Positions 1 through 3,923 of a stretch of DNA of 6,173 nt are shown here, piece by piece. Position 1 is the stretch's first letter; every line of letters begins with the position of its first letter. Under the pieces are notes generated by a model. That model was given only the letters and a program-made list of their open reading frames with translations, did no database searches and was not told the DNA's origin. The DNA comes from Oscillospiraceae bacterium (GTDB taxonomy: Bacteria > Bacillota_A > Clostridia > Oscillospirales > Oscillospiraceae): positions 1-6,173 of the forward strand of contig CADAPN010000123.1 of NCBI GenBank assembly GCA_902789835.1, read 5' to 3'. The position numbers and the translations under genes are program-made.

Positions 1-2
1 GC

Positions 3-92
3 TATACCGAGTGCGCCACATCCTCCTGCCCGACCTTCCGCTGGATCCTGCGGGATGTGATTGAAATCGAAACCGAGCCGAAAGCGGCCTGA
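3..92 (+). CDS. C-terminal end of an unidentified protein (5' truncated)
   Basis: The frame beginning at base 3 is open from the window edge to a TGA at 90-92 and encodes 29 residues ending in EIETEPKAA. The tail reads like a real protein C-terminus: a Cys-containing stretch (ECATSSC), a hydrophobic/aromatic run (FRWILRDVI), then an acidic and basic end. The other two plus frames stop earlier, at 58-60 and 61-63. The gene converges on the lipoprotein gene, and the hairpin at 121-151 lies between them, which fits a gene end here. I do not recognise the family from so short a piece, and the start lies outside the window. Confidence 0.5.
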   Translation, partial: YTECATSSCPTFRWILRDVIEIETEPKAA

Positions 93-112
93 TCCGGGTA
101 CGCTTTCCGGGT

Positions 113-151
113 TTAAAAAAGGACCGCATTGCCGGTACGGCAATGCGGTCC
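113..151 (-). terminator. Intrinsic terminator of the lipoprotein gene
   Basis: GGACCGCATTGCC (121-133) pairs perfectly with GGCAATGCGGTCC (139-151), and G134-C138 can extend the stem to 14 bp around a 3-base loop. Read on the minus strand, the hairpin is followed at once by six T residues (the A run at 115-120), the classic Rho-independent layout. It lies about 40 bases past the lipoprotein stop codon. On the plus strand only TTGCG follows the stem, so it would be at best a weak terminator for the converging gene that ends at 92. Confidence 0.9.
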
Positions 152-192
152 TTGCGTATGCTGAGCCAGTTTTGGCAGGCTGCAGAGTTCGA

Positions 193-1578
193 TTACTGTT
201 TCTGGAAGAAGGTGTTGTCGGCGGAGGCGTCGGAGCGGAATTCCGTCCAGTAAACGCCGTAAAGGCCGCTGTCAACATAGGCCAGGGTTCCGGACCCGTT
301 GCGGAAGATAACCCGGGAGGTGTTGTTTGACATGTCATAATAGGTCATGACCGCGTCGTTATAGGAGAGAATACCGGTGTCGCTGAAGGTTCCGCTGACG
401 TGGACCTTGTAGAGATCGGGAGAACCGCTGATGTCCATCGTGCCGCGTCCTGCGACGCTCTCGACGTAGCTCCCGGTGTAGCCCGAAGAGGTATTCTGGG
501 CCACGATGACGGTACCGGAGGGCTGATTCGGCTGGTTCGGCGTGATGTTTTGCGCAACGGGCGCACCCGTGACCGTGATGGCCGCCGCATCGGTGTTGAC
601 GGAACCCATGTTGTTGCGGAACGCACAGTAAACCTTCCAGCCGTTTAACTCGTTCGGAATGTTCTGCAGCTGCATGGTGCTCTGGTCTCCGCCGATGATC
701 TTGAGGCCGGTGAAGATGGCCGCGGCGTCGGTATAGGCAAGATCACGGGTTCCGTCCGGGCTGACAAAGTGCCAGACGGCCCAGATGGCATCCTGATACT
801 TGGCGACAAACCAGGCGCTTCCGCCGGCATTTACGGTCTCACCGGTGGGGCTCTTGGTGACCTTCGGCAGACCCGCGGTTGTGCCTGTGCCCGCGGTCGT
901 TCCGGCGGTCGTGCCGCCGCCGGTCACGGTGATGGAGGCCTTGTCGGTGTTGACCGAACCGGAATTGTTGCTGAACCGGCAGTAGACCTTCCAGCCGTTG
1001 AGCGCCTCAGGGACGTTCTCAAGGGTCATGTCCTTGGCATAGCCGTTGACAATCTTCATGGACGGGAATTCTTTTGCCGCGACGGTATAGTCGATGTCAC
1101 GGCTGTTATCCGGGCTGACAAAGTGCCACTCTGCCCAGTTGGCATTTTCATATCTCGTAACAAACTGGCATTTGCCGCCGACCGGTACCGTCTCCCCGGT
1201 GGGATTCTTGGTGATGACCGGCAGATTGGACGCGGTCTGCACCGGGGTCGGAGCCGGGGTGGCGGCCGGAGTCGGCGCGGGGGTCGGCGCGGGTGTGGGT
1301 GCCGGGGTCGGCGCGGGCGTGGCCGTGGGGGCCGGCGTGGGCGCCGGGGTTGCCGCCGCGGTCGGCACCGGTGTCGCAACCGGAACCGTCACGGGGGTCG
1401 AAACGGGTGTCGCCGCCGGGGTCGGAATCGCGGCCTGGGCGGGTGTCGGGGTGGCGGCCTCCGTAACCGTGACGGCCGCGCCGGGGGCGTTTCGCCGGAA
1501 CAGGCCGCAGCCGCTCAGTGCCGCAGCCAGCAGGGCGAGCGTCAGAAACAGACTGAAAATCCGTACAGTATTTTTCAC
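193..1578 (-). CDS. Surface lipoprotein with TP/AP-rich stalk, two Ig-like repeats and a beta-rich C-terminal domain
   Basis: This gene encodes 461 residues from a GTG start (1576-1578). The start is supported by AGGAGG at 1584-1589, five bases upstream, and by the signal peptide right after it: basic MKNTVR, a hydrophobic core, then the lipobox LSGC with the lipidated Cys at residue 24. The protein should therefore be exported by Sec and anchored in the outer face of the cytoplasmic membrane. Residues 43-112 are a low-complexity TP/AP stalk. Residues 118-220 and 236-338 are two gapless homologous Ig-like repeats sharing the SPTGETV-, WHFVSPD-, LNGWKVYC- and GSVNTD-type motifs, joined by a Gly/Thr linker. 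Residues about 355-461 form a beta-rich tail (GRGTMDISG near its start, GVYWTEFRSD near its end) like unnamed tails I recall from clostridial lipoproteins. No catalytic motif is visible. A role in adhesion or surface binding is inference. Confidence 0.88.
   Translation of the reverse strand: MKNTVRIFSLFLTLALLAAALSGCGLFRRNAPGAAVTVTEAATPTPAQAAIPTPAATPVSTPVTVPVATPVPTAAATPAPTPAPTATPAPTPAPTPAPTPAPTPAATPAPTPVQTASNLPVITKNPTGETVPVGGKCQFVTRYENANWAEWHFVSPDNSRDIDYTVAAKEFPSMKIVNGYAKDMTLENVPEALNGWKVYCRFSNNSGSVNTDKASITVTGGGTTAGTTAGTGTTAGLPKVTKSPTGETVNAGGSAWFVAKYQDAIWAVWHFVSPDGTRDLAYTDAAAIFTGLKIIGGDQSTMQLQNIPNELNGWKVYCAFRNNMGSVNTDAAAITVTGAPVAQNITPNQPNQPSGTVIVAQNTSSGYTGSYVESVAGRGTMDISGSPDLYKVHVSGTFSDTGILSYNDAVMTYYDMSNNTSRVIFRNGSGTLAYVDSGLYGVYWTEFRSDASADNTFFQKQ
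565..873 (-). repeat. Ig-like repeat 2 of the lipoprotein
   Basis: Codons 236-338 form the second copy of a tandem domain. By eye it matches repeat 1 at about 62 of 103 residues without gaps, with the highest identity in WHFVSPD and LNGWKVYC. The position matching Cys137 of repeat 1 is Ala255 here, so only the C-terminal Cys (Cys318) of the potential Ig disulfide remains. Confidence 0.85.
919..1227 (-). repeat. Ig-like repeat 1 of the lipoprotein
   Basis: Codons 118-220 form the first copy of the tandem domain. Cys137 (in GGKCQF) and Cys200 (in WKVYCRF) sit where the B- and F-strand cysteines of an Ig fold would be, with Trp148 and Trp151 between them as candidate core tryptophans. The Ig assignment rests on this pattern and on the general look of bacterial Ig-like surface repeats; I could not run a profile search. 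Confidence 0.8.
1243..1452 (-). repeat. GC-rich 12-base minisatellite encoding the TPAP stalk
   Basis: Codons 43-112 are built from imperfect 12-base units of the type GGGGTCGGCGCG on the plus strand, which read as Thr-Pro-Ala-Pro on the coding strand. The most regular part is about 1250-1345. Alternating Pro makes an extended, protease-resistant spacer that could carry the Ig domains through a thick cell wall. Third-position changes between units show that it is not perfectly homogenised. Confidence 0.85.
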
Positions 1579-1599
1579 AGTATCCTCCTGATCTTCTTT

Positions 1600-1634
1600 C
1601 CGCCTGCCGCCGTCGCATCTTCGGCGGCAGACGG
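1600..1634 (-). promoter_or_regulatory. Hairpin in the lipoprotein mRNA leader
   Basis: CTGCCGCCG (1604-1612) pairs perfectly with CGGCGGCAG (1622-1630) around a 9-base loop. After one C/A mismatch the stem extends by three more pairs (1600-1602 with 1632-1634). It lies between the predicted transcription start (about 1667) and the AGGAGG at 1584-1589, and ends about 10 bases before that site. It could protect the 5' end of the mRNA or tune initiation. No known riboswitch class is recognisable. On the plus strand a T run follows at 1643-1648, but no plus-strand gene ends here. Confidence 0.5.
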
Positions 1635-1673
1635 GAAAGTTCTTTTTTCCTTTATCCTCTGTATGACGCGACC

Positions 1674-1682
1674 ATTATAACA
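1674..1682 (-). promoter_or_regulatory. Extended -10 promoter for the lipoprotein gene
   Basis: The minus strand reads TGTTATAAT, a perfect TATAAT box (1674-1679) with the TG dinucleotide of an extended -10 element one base upstream (1681-1682). No good -35 is seen at 16-18 bases; the extended -10 would make up for that. Transcription would start near 1667, giving a leader of about 90 bases that includes the hairpin at 1600-1634. Confidence 0.6.
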
Positions 1683-1684
1683 CC

Positions 1685-1729
1685 AAAAGCCGCGCTCTTT
1701 CATGAATAATTCTTAATTCTTGTCGCGGC
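1685..1729 (-). terminator. Weak candidate terminator for the HAD phosphatase gene
   Basis: On the minus strand GCCGCG (1724-1729) can pair with CGCGGC (1689-1694) across a 29-base AT-rich loop, followed by TTTT (1685-1688). It lies 58 bases beyond the phosphatase stop codon and directly before the lipoprotein's -10 box. The short stem and large loop make it a poor terminator, so some read-through from the phosphatase gene into the lipoprotein gene is likely. It is the only candidate in the 208-base gap. Confidence 0.25.
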
Positions 1730-1786
1730 GGGTAATGACCGACGCTGCGGAAAAGCGCCGAATTGCCCGGGCGGCCGGCGGCGTGC

Positions 1787-2629
1787 CTATTCCCCGCCCC
1801 GGAGCAGCCGGAAAATCTCTTTCCCGACGCCGGCGTCGTTGTTGCTTTCGATGACGGCATCGGCGGCATCCCGGATCGCGGGAACGGCGTTTTGCATGGC
1901 GCAGCCGCGGCCCGACACGAGAAGCATGTCTTTGTCATTCAGGCCGTCTCCGAAGGCGACGCTTTCGGAAACATCCAGGCCCAGCTCCCCGCACAGGGCG
2001 CGCAGGGCGTTTCCCTTTCCGGCGCGGGCGCTGTTGATTTCGATGTTGTTGCGCAGCGACGAGGAGGCGATCAGCTGGGGAAACAGCTGCGGCACCAGGG
2101 TAAGCTGGCGTGCGCGCTCGTCCATGTGCTCCGGCCGGAAGTACATCTGAAGCTTTTCCAGCGCAACCCCATCCTCCAGGATCTTCTGTTTCAGGTCCGG
2201 GACCGGGCGGCGCAGGCTCTTGACCAGCTTCAGGATATGCGGCTCGGTCTCAAAAAAGTCCGGCGCCTTTTCGTACATCCACGCCGTCATGTATCCGCAG
2301 TCCCCCCGATAGCAGTCATAGAGCACCGGGAGACGGTCCATATACGTGCAGAGCCGAACCGCGAGCTCCGGCTCGATCCGGGCCCGGTAAAGCGCCCGAT
2401 CCTCCTTCAGGTCATAGACCAGCGCGCCGTTTGCGAAGATGAAATAGCGAAACAGCTGAAGCTCCAGAAGCTCCTCCGGAAGCGCCTTCAGGATCCGCCC
2501 CGTGGCGGGCACCAGGAAAATGCCCCGGTCGTACGCCGCCCGCAGTGCGGCAAGATTCTCTTCCGGCAGGTGCTTGTCATCGTCCAGAAGGGTTCCGTCC
2601 AGGTCAAACGCGATCAGTTTTACAGTCAT
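1787..2629 (-). CDS. Cof-type HAD-IIB family hydrolase (probable sugar- or nucleotide-phosphate phosphatase)
   Basis: The product has 280 residues, the normal size for Cof-like HAD phosphatases, and all four HAD motifs are visible. Motif I is DLDGTLLDDD with nucleophile Asp9 and acid/base Asp11; motif II is ATGR with Thr43; motif III is Lys205 in ARAGKGNAL; motif IV is FGDGLNDKDML with Asp228 and Asp232 for Mg2+. The segment from about residue 80 to 190 is the IIB-type cap that sets substrate choice. The enzyme should be a cytosolic, Mg2+-dependent phosphomonoesterase; its substrate cannot be read from sequence. The ATG at 2627-2629 is supported by AAGGCGG (minus strand of 2636-2642) six bases upstream, and motif I follows at once. 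The gene is divergent from the TAXI binding protein gene. Confidence 0.93.
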   Translation of the reverse strand: MTVKLIAFDLDGTLLDDDKHLPEENLAALRAAYDRGIFLVPATGRILKALPEELLELQLFRYFIFANGALVYDLKEDRALYRARIEPELAVRLCTYMDRLPVLYDCYRGDCGYMTAWMYEKAPDFFETEPHILKLVKSLRRPVPDLKQKILEDGVALEKLQMYFRPEHMDERARQLTLVPQLFPQLIASSSLRNNIEINSARAGKGNALRALCGELGLDVSESVAFGDGLNDKDMLLVSGRGCAMQNAVPAIRDAADAVIESNNDAGVGKEIFRLLRGGE

Positions 2630-2644
2630 TCGTTACCGCCTTCG

Positions 2645-2680
2645 ATGTGTATACAAGTATATTTAAATATTGTCACACAT
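2645..2680. promoter_or_regulatory. Imperfect inverted repeat over the HAD promoter (candidate operator)
   Basis: ATGTGTATACAA (2645-2656) is mirrored by TTGTCACACAT (2670-2680), with matching ATGTGT/ACACAT outer arms and CAA/TTG inner arms. The arms cover the -10 and -35 boxes of the phosphatase promoter and flank the AT palindrome ATATTTAAATAT (2659-2670). A dimeric regulator bound here would block the phosphatase promoter and sit next to the -35 of the divergent transporter promoter. No regulator family is identified, and chance symmetry in AT-rich DNA is possible. Confidence 0.35.
2648..2676 (-). promoter_or_regulatory. Promoter of the HAD phosphatase gene
   Basis: The minus strand has GTGACA (2671-2676, five of six bases of TTGACA), exactly 17 bases, then TATACA (2648-2653, five of six bases of TATAAT). 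The predicted start of transcription, near 2641, falls at or inside the ribosome binding site (2636-2642). The mRNA would then have a very short leader of about 12 bases. Confidence 0.6.
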
Positions 2681-2686
2681 TTACTC

Positions 2687-2720
2687 TTGCATTCCGTTTT
2701 GATTTGTTGTATTATAATAC
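2687..2720 (+). promoter_or_regulatory. Promoter of the TAXI-TRAP transporter genes
   Basis: TTGCAT (2687-2692) is followed after 17 bases by TATTAT (2710-2715). A perfect TATAAT overlaps it at 2713-2718 but would need a 20-base spacer. The -10 region lies in a perfect 12-base palindrome, GTATTATAATAC (2709-2720). Transcription would start near 2722-2726, giving a leader of about 40 bases. The AT-rich sequence contrasts sharply with the coding regions on either side. Confidence 0.6.
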
Positions 2721-2747
2721 AGCACTTCAATAAAACTCGCAAGATAC

Positions 2748-2754
2748 AGGAGGT
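2748..2754 (+). promoter_or_regulatory. Ribosome binding site deciding the TAXI protein start
   Basis: AGGAGGT lies seven bases before the ATG at 2762. It fixes the start of the binding protein, because the same frame stays open far upstream (to about 1763) and could mislead start prediction. Confidence 0.9.
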
Positions 2755-2761
2755 AACAAAG

Positions 2762-3742
2762 ATGAAAAAAATTCTCGCAGTTCTGCTCGCAATTGCCATG
2801 ATCTGCGCCCTCGGCGTAACGGCATTCGCGGATGACGCGGTTGCACCGAAAGACGGCGGAAGCAAGGTAACCTTCACCACCGGCGGCGAAGCGGGCACCT
2901 ATTACGGCTTCGGCAGTGTCCTTGCCCAGAAGGTAAGCGATGTGACAAGCACCAATGTCACGGCCATTACCTCCGGCGGCTCCGCGGCCAACATCGATGC
3001 GATTGACATCGGCGATGCCCAGCTGGGCTTCTCCCAGTCCGACGTTCTGGCTTATGCCTATGCCGGTGAGCGCACCTTTGAAGAGATCGGCGCCATCGAC
3101 AGCTTCTCCATCGTGGCTCCCCTTTATATGGAGCAGGTTCAGATTGTCACCCTGAATCCGGACATCAAGACGGTTGCCGACCTGAAGGGCAAGGCCGTTT
3201 CCATCGGCGCGGCCGGTTCCGGCGTGTACTTCAACGCCATTGACGTCCTCGGCGCCTACGGCCTGACCGAAGACGACATCAAGCCCACCTACCAGTCCTT
3301 CGGTGACAGCGCCGAAGCGCTGCAGGACGGCCAGATCGACGCGGCCTTCGTTGTTGCCGGCGCCCCCACCACCGCCATCACCTCTCTCGCCGCCAGCAAG
3401 AGCGTGTACCTGGTCAGCCTGGATGACGAGCACATCGACGCACTGATCGAGGCCTCTCCGTTCTACTCCAAGGCGGTCATCCCCGCCGACACCTACGGCA
3501 TGCCTGAGGATGCCACCACCGTCGCGGTCAGCGCCGTGGTCATCGCCTCCAACGATGTGGCCGACGTCGACGTCTACAACTTCCTCTGCGGCGTCTATGA
3601 GAACCTCGACGACCTGGCCAAGGTCCACGACAAGGCCAACGAGCTGAGCCTGGAGTTCGCCTCTTCCTTCGTCGGTGTCCCCTATCACGCCGGTGCGGTC
3701 CAGTACTTTGCCGACAAGGGCATTGAGGTCCCCGCGGAGTAA
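2762..3742 (+). CDS. TAXI-family TRAP transporter solute-binding protein
   Basis: The product has 326 residues, the usual length for TAXI (TRAP-associated extracytoplasmic immunogenic) proteins. Family motifs appear in order: TTGGEAGTYYGFG (39-51), TSGGSAANIDAIDIGDAQLGF (from 70) ending in SQSD (91-94), DLKGKAVSIGAAGSG (140-154), GDSAEALQDGQIDAAFVVAG (181-200) and VGVPYHAGAVQYFADKG (304-320). It is an exported receptor that binds a solute and delivers it to the TRAP permease encoded next. Known TAXI ligands include glutamate/glutamine and dicarboxylates, but the ligand here is not readable. Residues 1-23 form a Sec signal ending AFA before DD, an apparent signal peptidase I site. There is no lipobox: Cys15 lies in the core after AMI. 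A start at 1763 is ruled out because it would run antisense through the phosphatase gene and the promoter. Confidence 0.95.
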   Translation: MKKILAVLLAIAMICALGVTAFADDAVAPKDGGSKVTFTTGGEAGTYYGFGSVLAQKVSDVTSTNVTAITSGGSAANIDAIDIGDAQLGFSQSDVLAYAYAGERTFEEIGAIDSFSIVAPLYMEQVQIVTLNPDIKTVADLKGKAVSIGAAGSGVYFNAIDVLGAYGLTEDDIKPTYQSFGDSAEALQDGQIDAAFVVAGAPTTAITSLAASKSVYLVSLDDEHIDALIEASPFYSKAVIPADTYGMPEDATTVAVSAVVIASNDVADVDVYNFLCGVYENLDDLAKVHDKANELSLEFASSFVGVPYHAGAVQYFADKGIEVPAE

Positions 3743-3789
3743 GCGATCGGCTTTTCCCGAATCTTTAGCGCTTTCTTAGCTTTTTTGAT

Positions 3790-3822
3790 GCAGCGGCGCC
3801 GCTTATACGGCGCCCTGCTTTT
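3790..3822 (+). terminator. Intrinsic terminator/attenuator between binding protein and permease genes
   Basis: The arms at 3790-3801 and 3808-3818 form 11 GC-rich pairs with one bulged C (3794) and a 6-base loop, followed by TTTT (3819-3822) and TCATT. It begins 47 bases after the binding protein stop. Since I see no clear promoter between it and the permease, it probably acts as a partial terminator, yielding more binding-protein mRNA than permease mRNA. Such a stoichiometry is common for binding-protein transporters. Confidence 0.75.
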
Positions 3823-3847
3823 CATTACATGCCAAAGGATCTGTCTG

Positions 3848-3886
3848 CCGTCACATCTCCCCCGCCGCAGGCGGGGGAGATGACGG
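3848..3886. repeat. Very stable hairpin upstream of the permease, REP-like or RNA-processing element
   Basis: CCGTCACATCTCCCCCGCC (3848-3866) pairs with GGCGGGGGAGATGACGG (3870-3886) as a 17-bp stem with a 2-base bulge and a GCA loop. Neither side has a T run, so it is not a standard terminator. It ends 22 bases before the permease ribosome binding site. It may be a dispersed palindromic repeat, an mRNA-stabilising 5' structure for the permease message, or a control element with the terminator just upstream. Confidence 0.6.
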
Positions 3887-3923
3887 ACAAACCGTTCTCG
3901 GATCAATCGGAGGAGATGAGCAA

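Noticed and set aside
1243..1452. CRISPR-like array in the periodic GC-rich tract
   Set aside because: The period is 12 bases with no spacers, and the tract encodes an in-frame TPAP stalk.
1600..1648. Plus-strand terminator from the 1600-1634 hairpin and the T run at 1643-1648
   Set aside because: The T run begins about nine bases after the stem, and no plus-strand gene ends here. It is better explained as a leader structure of the minus-strand lipoprotein mRNA.
769..1680. 303-codon plus-strand open frame opposite the lipoprotein gene
   Set aside because: It is a shadow of the GC-rich stalk (a long Arg/Gly run) and the Ig repeats, has no domain features, and runs against a gene with a lipobox, ribosome binding site and terminator.
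2681..3688. 335-codon minus-strand open frame antisense to the TAXI binding protein
   Set aside because: Its product is rich in Gly, Asp and Val in a pattern mirroring GC-rich third positions of the plus-strand gene. It has no recognisable motif, while the plus strand encodes clear TAXI motifs over the same bases.
3743..3786. T-rich stretch with TTTTTT at 3781-3786, possible first terminator after the binding protein
   Set aside because: Only 3-bp stems and a weak bulged GATCGG/CCGAATC pairing can be drawn before it; the convincing terminator is the next hairpin.
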